NCBI GenBank assembly: GCA_002349055.1
Contig: DECD01000047.1
Location: forward strand, 51,918 to 96,536
DNA from: Bacteroidales bacterium UBA2939
GTDB lineage: Bacteria > Bacteroidota > Bacteroidia > Bacteroidales > P3
Direction of reading: 5' to 3'
DNA length: 44,619 nucleotides
This document shows positions 37,625 to 44,619 of the stretch, in pieces. Position 1 is the first letter of the stretch. The number at the start of each line of letters is the position of its first letter. A program made the position numbers and the translations under genes. Under the pieces are notes generated by a model. The model did no database searches, was not told where the DNA came from, and saw only the letters and a program-made list of their open reading frames with translations.

Positions 37625-40037
37625 ATACCTGTTGCTGACGCTTGTGCCGCTGTTCTCGGTGGCGCAAGGGGTGGTGGAAGGCGTGGTGACCGATGCCAAA
37701 AGCGGGTCGCCGCTCGAGTTTGTGAATGTGGGCATCCCCGGTCGGCAGACAGGCACGTCGACCAACTCCAAGGGGTTTTATAAGCTGGAACTCAAGGGCG
37801 ACGACAGCGTGACCGTGCGCTTCTCCTTCACCGGCTACGAACCTGCTCAGTTCCGAGTGAAGCGCGACCGCCGCACCGAACTCGACGTGCAGCTCAAGCC
37901 CGTGGCCACACAGCTCGAGGCCGTCGAGGTGAGCGACGAGAAGACGCGCCAGAGCACCTTCACGCAGATAGAGGTCAGCAAACTCGACGAGGCCGTGGGA
38001 CCCACGGGCGGCGTCGAAGGCATCATCAAGATGCTGCCCGACGTGCAGTCGAACAACGAACTCAGCAGCCAGTACTCGGTGCGCGGCGGCTCGTTCGACG
38101 AGAACCTCGTCTACATCAACGGCATCGAGATTTTCCGTCCGATGCTTATCCGCAGCGGTCAGCAGGAGGGCATGAGCATCATCAACCCCGACATGGTGGA
38201 CTTCATCCTCTTCTCGCCGGGCGGCTTCGACGCCACCTATGGCGACAAACTCTCGTCGGTGCTCGACATCACCTACCTGCGTCCGCACGAGTTCAAGGGC
38301 AAGGTCAGCGCCAGCCTGCTGGGAGCCACAGCCACGGTGCAGGGCAGGGCAGGGGAGAAGCTGAGTTTTGCCGCCGGCCTGCGCCGCCACAGCAACCAGT
38401 ATGTGCTGGGCAGCATGGACACCAAGGGCAGCTACACCACCGCCTATACCGACTTCCAGGCCTTGCTTGGCTACAAAGTTAACGACCGCCTCGACCTCGG
38501 CGTCCTGGCCGTGTGGACGCGCAACGTCTACGGCTTGGTGCCCGACAGCCGCACCACCGCCTTCGGCAGCGCCTTGCAGCCGGGTATGGAGATTGACATC
38601 TACTTCGACGGTCAGGAGCAGGACCGCTACAACACCCTCCTCGGGGCTTTCAGCGCCGACTGGCGTCCCAACGATGACTGGCGCGTGAAGAGCCACGTGA
38701 CGTTCCAGCACATCAACGAGAGCGAACGCTACGACGTGCAGAGCCAGTACTGGCTCTACCAGATTGCCACCGGCGAGACCACCGACGACACCACACGCTT
38801 CAACCGCGGTGTGGGCACCTTCCTCGAGCATGCCCGCAACCGCCTCACCACCGACATCGCCACCTTCGACCTCCGCGCCAACCGCTACGCCCGCCTCGGC
38901 AGCTGGGACATGGGGCTGAAGTTGCAGCTGGAAAACATCGACGACCACCTACGCGAGTGGAAATGGGTCGATTCGTCGGGCTATGCCCTGCCCACCCACA
39001 TGCTGCCCTATGGCGACACCGCCAACTATCCCGTGCCGCCAGTGTTGCAGCTTTTTGCCAACAGCGCCAACACCTTGCAAACCCTCCGTGCCGCGGCTTT
39101 CGTCCAGCGTGAGCTCGACTTCTCCACCCGACGGGGCGACGACATCAAGGTGCTCCTCGGCGTGCGTGCCCAGGTCTATGGTACCGATAGCGTGGGGCCG
39201 AAGTTGATGGTAAACCCCAGGGCTAGCGTTAACTACAAGCCCCGCATGAAGCAGGACATGCTCTTCCGTCTGGCCGCCGGCATCTACCGCCAGGCACCCT
39301 TCTACCGCGAATATCGCCGCGACAACGGCAGTCTCTGCGCCGACCTCGACCCGCAGACCTCCTACCAGGTCACCGGCACCACCGACTGGCGTTTCCGCCT
39401 GTGGGACAAGCCCTTCACCTTCACCGCCGACCTCTATGGCAAATACATCACCGACCTCATTCCCTACACCGTCGACAACCTGCGCCTGCGCTACCGCCCA
39501 GACGAGAAGGCCGTGGGCTATGCCGTGGGCCTGAGCCTGAGGCTCAACGGCGAGTTGGTCGAGGGCCTGGAATCGTGGGCCAGCCTCTCCATCATGCAAA
39601 CCCAGGAGGACATCGAGGGCGACAGCCTCGGATGGCTCTACCGTCCCACCGACCAGCGCCTGAGCTTCAAGCTCTTCCTGCAAGACAATGTGCCCGATAT
39701 GCCGTGGTGGCGCATGAGCCTCAACCTCGTCTTCGCCACCGGCATGCCCATCGCCGTGCCCTTCGGCGACAATGGCGGCGACCAGCTGCGCCTGCCGTCC
39801 TACTACCGCATCGACTGGGGCAACACCATCCGTCTCTCGCAGTTCCAGGCACTCAAACACAAGAAGTTGTTCCGTTATATCGACGACATACAGCTGGGCC
39901 TCGAGGTGTTCAACCTCTTCAACTTCCGCAACGTGGTATCCTACCTCTGGGTGGCCGACATCGACAATCTGCCGCGTCGCGTGCCCAACTACCTCACCGC
40001 CCGCCAGCTGAACCTTAAAATCACCGTCCTCTTCTAA
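37602..40037 (+). CDS. TonB-dependent receptor with CarboxypepD_reg domain
   Basis: An 811-residue outer-membrane receptor. The signal peptide (MAMKRFFLYLLLTLVPLFSVAQ) is followed by a carboxypeptidase-regulatory-like domain (about 23-105; GVVTDAKSGSPLEFVNVGIP, SFTGYEP), then a plug domain (about 115-230; GGVEGIIKMLPDVQSNNELS, QYSVRGGSFDENLVYINGIE). A 22-strand-type barrel ends in ITVLF with a terminal Phe. It would import a ligand with energy from TonB-ExbBD; the ligand is not evident and no SusD-like partner follows. Start codons at 37602 and 37608 lie inside a terminator hairpin, suggesting attenuation. Confidence 0.9.
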   Translation: MAMKRFFLYLLLTLVPLFSVAQGVVEGVVTDAKSGSPLEFVNVGIPGRQTGTSTNSKGFYKLELKGDDSVTVRFSFTGYEPAQFRVKRDRRTELDVQLKPVATQLEAVEVSDEKTRQSTFTQIEVSKLDEAVGPTGGVEGIIKMLPDVQSNNELSSQYSVRGGSFDENLVYINGIEIFRPMLIRSGQQEGMSIINPDMVDFILFSPGGFDATYGDKLSSVLDITYLRPHEFKGKVSASLLGATATVQGRAGEKLSFAAGLRRHSNQYVLGSMDTKGSYTTAYTDFQALLGYKVNDRLDLGVLAVWTRNVYGLVPDSRTTAFGSALQPGMEIDIYFDGQEQDRYNTLLGAFSADWRPNDDWRVKSHVTFQHINESERYDVQSQYWLYQIATGETTDDTTRFNRGVGTFLEHARNRLTTDIATFDLRANRYARLGSWDMGLKLQLENIDDHLREWKWVDSSGYALPTHMLPYGDTANYPVPPVLQLFANSANTLQTLRAAAFVQRELDFSTRRGDDIKVLLGVRAQVYGTDSVGPKLMVNPRASVNYKPRMKQDMLFRLAAGIYRQAPFYREYRRDNGSLCADLDPQTSYQVTGTTDWRFRLWDKPFTFTADLYGKYITDLIPYTVDNLRLRYRPDEKAVGYAVGLSLRLNGELVEGLESWASLSIMQTQEDIEGDSLGWLYRPTDQRLSFKLFLQDNVPDMPWWRMSLNLVFATGMPIAVPFGDNGGDQLRLPSYYRIDWGNTIRLSQFQALKHKKLFRYIDDIQLGLEVFNLFNFRNVVSYLWVADIDNLPRRVPNYLTARQLNLKITVLF

Positions 40038-40060
40038 ATTGAAAGTTGAAAATTGCACCC
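40038..40060 (+). repeat. Heptad repeat after the TonB-receptor gene
   Basis: AAATTGA, AAGTTGA and AAATTGC follow directly on the stop codon of the receptor gene, in the short gap before the M16 gene. Confidence 0.65.
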
Positions 40061-40098
40061 CGAAGGGGAACTGAACACCTTGAAAGGAAAAAAATAAT

Positions 40099-41358
40099 GT
40101 GAAGAAAATTGAAATTCCTGCATCGAAGACTCTGGTGCCTCGCGAGCATCGCCTTGCCAACGGCCGCAAGCTTTATTATTTCCCTTCCGCCACCGAGCTG
40201 GTGAAGATTGACTTCCTCAGCGAGGCGGGCTCGGCCTACCAGCCGCAACCCCTTGTGGCCGCTGCCGCCAACAAGCTTTTCTCTGTGGCCGGAGGCGACA
40301 TGACCGCCGAGCAGCTGTCGGAGTTCTTCGACTTCCGCGGCATCATTGTGGAAAGCAACAATGCTGCGTTCCAGAGTACCAGCACCTTCTACACCCTCAG
40401 CCGCCACCTCGGCGACCTGCTGCCGGTGCTCGATGGCTTGGTGCATGCACCGGCCTTCCCCGAGCGCGAGTTCGACATCTACCGTCGCGAGCGGCGGCAG
40501 AAAATCATGGCCTCGCAGCAGAAGAGTTCCGATATGGCGCGGCGCGAGTTCTACAAGACCCTCTTCGGCTTCGACCACCCGCTGGGCACCTACGCCACGC
40601 CCGAGGATGCCGACCGTCTCGACCTCGAGATGGTGAAGCGGCATTATGCCGACTATCACCGCGCCGGCGATTTGGACATCGTCCTCGCGGGTCATGTCGA
40701 CGACCGTCTGCTGGCCGCCATCGACGACCGCTTCGGCCACGACACACCCTCTGATTCTCAAAAACATTTGTCCCTTCACTCCTCTTCACTCCCTTTCACT
40801 CCCTCTCACTCCCAATTTTCTATTCCTTCCTCCGTCCAATCCACCATTCGCGTGGGACGCATCCTGCCCCTGCGGTGGGACGATATTGACTATGCGCGCC
40901 TTACGCTCCTCGTCACCCTCCTCGGCGGCTACTTCGGCTCGCGCCTGATGAGCAACCTCCGCGAGGACAAGGGCTACACCTACAGCATCTACGCCCGCAC
41001 GCAACTCTATCGGGGGGTCATTGTCTTCTACATCACCGCCGATGTGGCGGGCAGCGCCGCCAATGAGGCCGAGAAAGAAATTATGAACGAATTGCAACGC
41101 CTTGTCGACGAACCTGTTGCCGACGAGGAACTGGACCTTGTGCGCACAGTCCTTGTGGGCGACTTCCTGCGCTCGGTCGACGGCATCTTCGAACGTTCGG
41201 CCCGCTTCTGCGACATGCTGGGCACCGACATCGACGAGCTGTTCACCGACAACCTCCGCGAGGCCATCCGCACCACCACTCCCGCCGACCTCCAGCGCCT
41301 CGCCGCCACCCATCTCGCCCCCCGGCAGATGACCGTCTGCCGCGCCGGAGCCCTCTAG
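40099..41358 (+). CDS. M16-family (pitrilysin-like) peptidase homologue without the zinc site
   Basis: A 419-residue protein with the two-domain M16 fold. The N-terminal half (about 15-215) contains ANGRKLYYFPSATELVKIDF, LFSVAGGDMTAEQLSEFFDF and FDHPLGTYATPEDADRL. The C-terminal half has LREDKGYTYSIYARTQLY, the substrate-positioning R/Y region. The HxxEH zinc motif expected near residue 60 is absent, as in the non-catalytic partner of two-chain M16 peptidases, but no catalytic partner gene is adjacent. The start is GTG 40099; the nearby ATG is out of frame. No signal peptide is present. Residues about 227-239, between the halves, are encoded by a 10-bp DNA repeat and look like an inserted linker. 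Confidence 0.85.
   Translation: MKKIEIPASKTLVPREHRLANGRKLYYFPSATELVKIDFLSEAGSAYQPQPLVAAAANKLFSVAGGDMTAEQLSEFFDFRGIIVESNNAAFQSTSTFYTLSRHLGDLLPVLDGLVHAPAFPEREFDIYRRERRQKIMASQQKSSDMARREFYKTLFGFDHPLGTYATPEDADRLDLEMVKRHYADYHRAGDLDIVLAGHVDDRLLAAIDDRFGHDTPSDSQKHLSLHSSSLPFTPSHSQFSIPSSVQSTIRVGRILPLRWDDIDYARLTLLVTLLGGYFGSRLMSNLREDKGYTYSIYARTQLYRGVIVFYITADVAGSAANEAEKEIMNELQRLVDEPVADEELDLVRTVLVGDFLRSVDGIFERSARFCDMLGTDIDELFTDNLREAIRTTTPADLQRLAATHLAPRQMTVCRAGAL
40777..40816 (+). repeat. 10-bp repeat array inside the M16 gene
   Basis: CACTCCTCTT, CACTCCCTTT, CACTCCCTCT and CACTCCCAAT follow without gaps and encode a Ser/Pro-rich linker (HSSSLPFTPSHSQ) between the two M16 domains. Confidence 0.85.
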
Positions 41359-41367
41359 CTGATTCTG

Positions 41368-42084
41368 TTACTGGGCAGAACGCACAGGACGGACACTATA
41401 CCCCATATATCTTCCTCCGGTATAACCCTGCACATAACATCCAATCGGGCTACAATAGAAAGCGATTTTACCCATCGGAAAACTGGTGTGGAGCGTACTG
41501 GTCCAATAGTATCCCCACTCATTGGCCCTATTCAATTCTTTGAGCCAATCGGGAGAAAAATCTTCCCAATCTTCAAACTGGCCTCCCATGTATGCTCCTG
41601 CCGCTGGCAGGAAGATTGAATTGCCGTTGGCAGCAGTAAACCGGTAGCCACTAACGCCGTTTAATGTGTCAACTTTCCCCGTTGTGTTTTCCATCAGTTC
41701 ATACCACTCATCCATCGTAGGAGTGCGGGCACCGTTTCCCCATCTGACTGTGGCGGCATCGTCCATGGGTTCAAGGACGGTGAGAGTGTCGGTATAGCCG
41801 TCTTTACCATACTCAGGTTTGTTGCAGTATTTCGTGATTCGTTTTTCATCGCCGTCAAAATAGCGGTAGTTGGCAATTCGGTATTCCGATTTGGGTTCGG
41901 TTTCGCCCCATGCGAAATGGTCGCCAAACGCCTCGGGTTTGTCGGCACCCACATTGTGAGTTGCCCATAAAACTCCGCTGGGCAACCCTAAATCAACCCA
42001 ATCGGGTGAGACCTCATTCTGCGCCGAGGCGTCGAAAGCCATCGCCATCATCGCCGCGCATAGCATCAAGATTTGTCTGCTCAT
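41368..42084 (-). CDS. Secreted FISUMP/DUF1566-like protein
   Basis: A 238-residue protein with a signal peptide (MSRQILMLCAAMMAMAFDASAQ) and a mature domain starting DWVDLGLPSGVLWATHNVGA, a hallmark of the FISUMP/DUF1566-like surface domains common in Bacteroidota and Fibrobacteres. FAWGETEPKSEY, ARTPTMDEWYELM and the ending YYWTSTLHTS...GYSVRPVRSAQ also fit. The role is unknown. The gene is last in a minus-strand operon in which each start overlaps the previous stop (ATGA at 42084-42081). Only nine bases separate it from the convergent M16 gene, with no terminator between them. Confidence 0.8.
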   Translation of the reverse strand: MSRQILMLCAAMMAMAFDASAQNEVSPDWVDLGLPSGVLWATHNVGADKPEAFGDHFAWGETEPKSEYRIANYRYFDGDEKRITKYCNKPEYGKDGYTDTLTVLEPMDDAATVRWGNGARTPTMDEWYELMENTTGKVDTLNGVSGYRFTAANGNSIFLPAAGAYMGGQFEDWEDFSPDWLKELNRANEWGYYWTSTLHTSFPMGKIAFYCSPIGCYVQGYTGGRYMGYSVRPVRSAQ

Positions 42085-42689
42085 TGTTTATTTTTTTTTA
42101 CTATCACCGAGAAAAGCGAATCGTTCTTCTCTTCGTCAAAATATTTGCCGTCGCTTAATCGGAAGAAACTTGTAGTGTGATAGTCATTGAATCCGTCGAA
42201 GTCCGTCATGTCTGCCTCCTCCCTTCCCAAGTCGGCATCGGGATACATGGTGTAGTCGACATTCTTCACTGTGGCGTCGTAAACGTGGCACAAGGAGTAC
42301 ATCCGCCTGTCGACAAGACCGTCCCTTTTGTATAGCACGTACACATCAGTGTCGAAAAAACCATAGAATTCCGAATAGACGACATAATCTTTGTCGCCCC
42401 AAACCCTATTGTCGTGCCCATACAATGCGATAATAAGACCAATCAAACACGCAACCAACAACACGACACAGCCAAGCCCTGCGATTATTTTCTTCACTAT
42501 GTGTTTCCCTTTTGCATAATGGATTGTCAACAGAACAACATCGACAGCAATAAGCAATGAGACAAATATACTAGCCCAACTGCTCAACTGCCAAACCAAT
42601 CTGTCACCATTGTCGAGAAACAATCTCGGCACAAAGGCGATTCCCAGCAGAATCACTACGGCAATGGTCACTATCAGTATCTTCCTCAT
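42081..42689 (-). CDS. Hypothetical membrane protein with three N-terminal helices
   Basis: A 202-residue protein with hydrophobic helices at about 3-24 (ILIVTIAVVILLGIAFVPRL), 34-58 (LSSWASIFVSLLIAVDVVLL) and 66-90 (KKIIAGLGCVVLLVACLIGL). A soluble part of about 110 residues rich in D and Y follows. No family or motif is recognised. It is the middle gene of the three-gene minus-strand operon, overlapping both neighbours by four bases. Confidence 0.75.
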   Translation of the reverse strand: MRKILIVTIAVVILLGIAFVPRLFLDNGDRLVWQLSSWASIFVSLLIAVDVVLLTIHYAKGKHIVKKIIAGLGCVVLLVACLIGLIIALYGHDNRVWGDKDYVVYSEFYGFFDTDVYVLYKRDGLVDRRMYSLCHVYDATVKNVDYTMYPDADLGREEADMTDFDGFNDYHTTSFFRLSDGKYFDEEKNDSLFSVIVKKNKQ

Positions 42690-43225
42690 TGTCTCAATGT
42701 GTTTATTGTTTGACTTTGGGTTGTGTTTCCTTCTTTGCGCTGCTCATAAGCCGACCAGCGAATGAAAAAAGCATAAGGCAAAACGTACCGCACCCTGACA
42801 ACATTGCCGTTCAACTTTCCCGGAATCCATTTTGGCATCATGCCGACTGCTTTCACAACTTCATCACCAACGTGGCACCCGATGTCCCGTAGTTTGACCA
42901 CATCGGTGATTGCGCCGTCGGTCTCCACAATAAAAGCCACAATTACTCTACCAGTTACATTGCACTCGCGGAACAAACTCCAATCCATGTGGCGGGTAAT
43001 CCACGCCCGCACAGAATCCATACCTCCGGGAAACTGCGGGTCATCATCAACATCGGAAAATATCGTGCTGTCATCTTTCTGGAGGATGCTCTCAGTTCCT
43101 TTTCTGTTATCTCGTAATTCGGGGAATCCAAGCTGACGGAACAACTCTCTGTCGTCGAACCCCTGCGCCGACACGCTGGCGGCAAGGGCCACCATCGCCG
43201 CGCATAGCATCAATATCTTTTTCAT
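42686..43225 (-). CDS. Secreted protein with TonB C-terminal-like domain
   Basis: A 179-residue protein with a signal peptide (MKKILMLCAAMVALAASVSAQ) and a region (about 60-160) with the pattern of TonB C-terminal domains: PQFPGGMDSVRAWITRHMDW, GRVIVAFIVETDGAITDVVK, VVKAVGMMPKWIPGKLNGN. It lacks the N-terminal membrane helix and Pro-rich linker of a real TonB, so it is a free periplasmic TonB_C-like protein rather than an energy transducer. Its last codons (TINTLRQ) and the next gene's start are formed from the same leader-like DNA that precedes other genes of this cluster. It is the first gene of the operon. Confidence 0.78.
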   Translation of the reverse strand: MKKILMLCAAMVALAASVSAQGFDDRELFRQLGFPELRDNRKGTESILQKDDSTIFSDVDDDPQFPGGMDSVRAWITRHMDWSLFRECNVTGRVIVAFIVETDGAITDVVKLRDIGCHVGDEVVKAVGMMPKWIPGKLNGNVVRVRYVLPYAFFIRWSAYEQRKEGNTTQSQTINTLRQ

Positions 43226-43238
43226 TGTCTCAATGAGT

Positions 43239-43268
43239 TTATTGTTCGTTTTTGGTTTCTTGTTTCAT
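43239..43268 (-). CDS. Possible 9-codon leader peptide MKQETKNEQ
   Basis: Reading on the minus strand from 43268, a nine-codon frame ends 13 bases before the ATG of the TonB_C-like gene. A close copy (MKQETEDEQ) lies at the same place before the gene at 43960. The frame is very short; it may be a leader peptide or only part of a duplicated leader segment. Confidence 0.35.
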   Translation of the reverse strand: MKQETKNEQ

Positions 43269-43317
43269 CAGGTCAGTTTTGCTGCGCTTATGAGAAGGTC
43301 CCTCCAAGAATCTTCAT

Positions 43318-43650
43318 TTAAAAAAGAATCTTCTTTCCCTTGTACTCCCTTTCTATCTCGTATCCATCATATTTTTCATTCAACTCAACAGCTTCTTCTC
43401 TCGAACCAACAGAAAAATAATCGGTGTAATACTCGTCGTCATCTTGGTTGTAATGCAATATAGAATATTGGCAAAGAACCAAGGCATCACATACAGGACA
43501 TCTTTTCAAAATTCGACATCCCTCATGATGTTTGTACAAGTCCTTTCCATTGCATTCGTCCCCAAAACGCTCCACAATTTCAAGTTTACTGAAATGTTCT
43601 TTTTGTTCATTCATATCAGACATTTCAAAGGCTTTGCAAATATTACTCAT
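43318..43650 (-). CDS. Small hypothetical protein with a Cys-rich motif
   Basis: A 110-residue soluble protein, starting at 43650 (MSNICKAFEMSDMNEQ). The centre CRILKRCPVCDALVLCQYS contains four cysteines in a CxxC-type arrangement that could bind zinc, followed by an acidic stretch (YNQDDDEYYTDYFSV) and a basic end (YEGKKILF-like). The pattern of a zinc ribbon followed by YTDYF..S..EA..LN resembles small uncharacterised proteins of Bacteroidota. No function is assigned. Longer in-frame starts up to 43746 overlap the next gene and are less likely. Confidence 0.65.
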   Translation of the reverse strand: MSNICKAFEMSDMNEQKEHFSKLEIVERFGDECNGKDLYKHHEGCRILKRCPVCDALVLCQYSILHYNQDDDEYYTDYFSVGSREEAVELNEKYDGYEIEREYKGKKILF

Positions 43651-43663
43651 AGTTGTTATTTTT

Positions 43664-43960
43664 TTATTTCTTTGTATACATAGCAAATCCCTTATTGTTT
43701 GCCTCATCTTTTCCATCTGTGATATATAACAATGCCGTTCGTCCAACAGAAACTATCAAATAACCTTTAGTTTGATTATTACTGTTTATGGAATGCATAT
43801 CGAGAGTAAGCGAATCATTACAATCAAAAATCAAGAAATCAGATATTCTCGGCCCGCCGTTATGTTTCCAGTCGTTGTTTTTGAAATTGAGGCATGACAG
43901 GACGTCGCCTCCGATTAGCAACAAAAGCACGCTTCCAGCAATGATGATTTTCTTCTTCAT
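43664..43960 (-). CDS. Small membrane-anchored or lipoprotein-like hypothetical
   Basis: A 98-residue protein with a hydrophobic N-terminus (MKKKIIIAGSVLLLLIGGDVLSC). The Cys at about 23 may be a lipobox-type acylation site, although DVLSC is a poor match. The mature part of about 75 residues has no recognised domain. Its leader (43961-44003) is a near copy of the leader of the gene at 43225, including the possible MKQETEDEQ mini-frame. AT-rich composition supports an accessory origin. Confidence 0.68.
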   Translation of the reverse strand: MKKKIIIAGSVLLLLIGGDVLSCLNFKNNDWKHNGGPRISDFLIFDCNDSLTLDMHSINSNNQTKGYLIVSVGRTALLYITDGKDEANNKGFAMYTKK

Positions 43961-43973
43961 TGTCTTATTGAGT

Positions 43974-44003
43974 TTATTGTTCGTCTTCGGTTTCTTGTTT
44001 CAT
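43974..44003 (-). CDS. Possible 9-codon leader peptide MKQETEDEQ
   Basis: On the minus strand the ATG at 44003 overlaps the stop of the lipoprotein gene (ATGA, 44003-44000). The frame ends 13 bases before the ATG of the gene at 43960. A near-identical frame is found at 43268. Coding status is uncertain. Confidence 0.35.
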   Translation of the reverse strand: MKQETEDEQ

Positions 44004-44392
44004 TTTTTTTCGTATCGGCTTAAAATATAATCGCGTTTCATCTTCTTTTTGGAAATAGTTGCATTAAACTCATCGGCAGTTATCTCTTTTACTATCCCAG
44101 TTCTTTTGTCGAGACTCCAACAAGTGGAATCAATTGAATTTTTATTCTCGCAACAGATTGCAAGAATGGTTGACTTGTCCCAATATACGTTGACAACGAC
44201 ATACTCACTATGTATACTGTCCTGCGGTGGAAGTATGATTGGACCGGATGAAGGTGTTTCCTTTTTCCATATTGCCCAAGGGTAGTCGTAGTTGTATGCG
44301 TACCCGTCCCCTAAATTCAAATTCATGAAGTCGCATGCAGTCACGGCTGCAAGGGCCACCATCGCCGCGCATAGCATCAATATTTTCTTCAT
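44000..44392 (-). CDS. Small lipoprotein of unknown function
   Basis: A 130-residue predicted lipoprotein. The signal MKKILMLCAAMVALAAVTAC ends in a lipobox with Cys at residue 20. The mature part, with YAYNYDYPWAIWKKETP, VVVNVYWDKSTILAIC and a basic end (SKKKMKRDYILSRYEKK), has no recognised domain. Its signal is nearly identical at DNA level to those of the genes at 43225 and 44518, although the mature parts are unrelated. Confidence 0.75.
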   Translation of the reverse strand: MKKILMLCAAMVALAAVTACDFMNLNLGDGYAYNYDYPWAIWKKETPSSGPIILPPQDSIHSEYVVVNVYWDKSTILAICCENKNSIDSTCWSLDKRTGIVKEITADEFNATISKKKMKRDYILSRYEKK

Positions 44393-44413
44393 TGTCTGTG
44401 TTTAATTTTCTTC

Positions 44414-44489
44414 AAAAACGACATTTCTCTGTTTTTATTGTCTGAGGCCGTCTTGCGGGCAATAAAAACCGTCTTGTGTCGTTTTTTTT
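44414..44489. other. Nested hairpin element between divergent genes
   Basis: Outer arms AAAAACGACA (44414-44423) and TGTCGTTTTT (44477-44486) enclose inner arms TTTTTATTG (44432-44440) and CAATAAAAA (44460-44468). Eight T residues follow on the right. The shape is terminator-like, yet it lies between divergent genes, so on the plus strand it could be an attenuator or structured leader of the gene at 44518. Confidence 0.6.
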
Positions 44490-44517
44490 ATTGAAAAAAC
44501 TTTTAATGGTTTAAGAT

Positions 44518-44619
44518 ATGAAGAAAGCATTGATGCTATGTGCGGCGATAATTGCCCTTGCCGCCACGACCGCCTGCAAGAGCGGAACGACAGCAACCGA
44601 CACTATTGCAACCGATACC
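44518..44619 (+). CDS. Lipoprotein, 5' part only (cut by window end)
   Basis: Thirty-four codons are present before the window ends. MKKALMLCAAIIALAATTAC is a complete lipoprotein signal with Cys at residue 20, followed by KSGTTATDTIATDT. The signal is a plus-strand copy of the cassette used by the minus-strand genes at 43225 and 44392. The mature function cannot be seen. Confidence 0.75.
   Translation, partial: MKKALMLCAAIIALAATTACKSGTTATDTIATDT

Noticed and set aside
38949..40169. A 406-codon minus-strand frame opposite the TonB receptor
   Set aside because: It is antisense to a clear receptor gene and has no recognisable protein motif.
42686..43225. A genuine TonB energy transducer
   Set aside because: It has a cleavable-type signal ending ASVSAQ and no Pro-rich linker, so only the TonB_C-like fold can be supported.

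Overview
The window looks like a chromosomal segment of a member of the Bacteroidota, most likely order Bacteroidales; I cannot name a genus. The evidence is: promoters of the Bacteroidota housekeeping type (-7 TAnnTTTG about 19 bp from a -33 TTG/TTTG), a BspA-like leucine-rich-repeat protein with a type IX secretion (T9SS) sorting tail, a gliding-motility-type C-terminal domain, CarboxypepD_reg/TonB-type receptors, the DUF3822-rsmD pair, a sugar-transfer-associated ATP-grasp protein, and many secreted proteins with short N-terminal signals. Most of the window is GC-rich with dense genes. Two stretches are AT-richer and look like accessory DNA: about 16.7-19.2 kb, and 41.4 kb to the end.

Layout. 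0-2.3 kb: trmO, then an ECF sigma factor with an overlapping membrane protein that carries 108-bp tandem repeats. 2.4-2.84 kb: RNase P RNA. 2.9-4.6 kb: a DUF4810/GNA1162-like lipoprotein pair, overlapping comB. 5.3-9.2 kb: a PAP2 phosphatase, a SulP transporter, a YebC-family protein and a membrane-anchored hypothetical. 9.2-13.4 kb: DUF3822, rsmD, purC, a CYTH protein and a YfcC-family carrier. 13.4-16.7 kb: a second ECF sigma, its overlapping membrane partner and an outer-membrane beta-barrel protein. 16.7-19.2 kb: a collapsed-operon remnant, repeats and two hypothetical genes. 19.2-20.5 kb: a small conserved protein and an M28 peptidase. 20.8-22.9 kb: carbamate kinase and ornithine carbamoyltransferase. 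23-28.8 kb: a tight four-gene operon (AspT-type permease, porin, ATP-grasp, DUF4838). 28.8-31.4 kb: clpC on the minus strand. 31.8-33.5 kb: BspA-like protein. 33.7-40 kb: gyrA, a TPR protein and a TonB-dependent receptor. 40.1-41.4 kb: a catalytically incomplete M16 peptidase homologue. 41.4-44.6 kb: small secreted or membrane proteins, several sharing one signal-peptide cassette.

Three signals seem most worth following. (1) Many gene boundaries carry short direct-repeat arrays with a fixed period of 7, 8, 10 or 11 bp, each array with its own unit and often in inverted pairs. Several arrays are read as protein, forming signal-peptide cores and surface inserts, and one forms an extra helix inside RNase P RNA. 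(2) Four genes (two ECF sigma factors, one beta-barrel protein, one T9SS cargo protein) share a promoter-like motif with constant spacing. Both sigma genes would then be read from essentially leaderless mRNAs, and one promoter's -35 element is the loop of a terminator hairpin. (3) Three outer-membrane protein genes have terminator-like hairpins just upstream of, over, or just inside their 5' end, which suggests attenuation. In addition, a 200-bp scar fuses the starts of two genes present nearby to the last codons of a YfcC-type carrier.

All calls come from reading the sequence. No database search or folding program was run, and identities were counted by eye.
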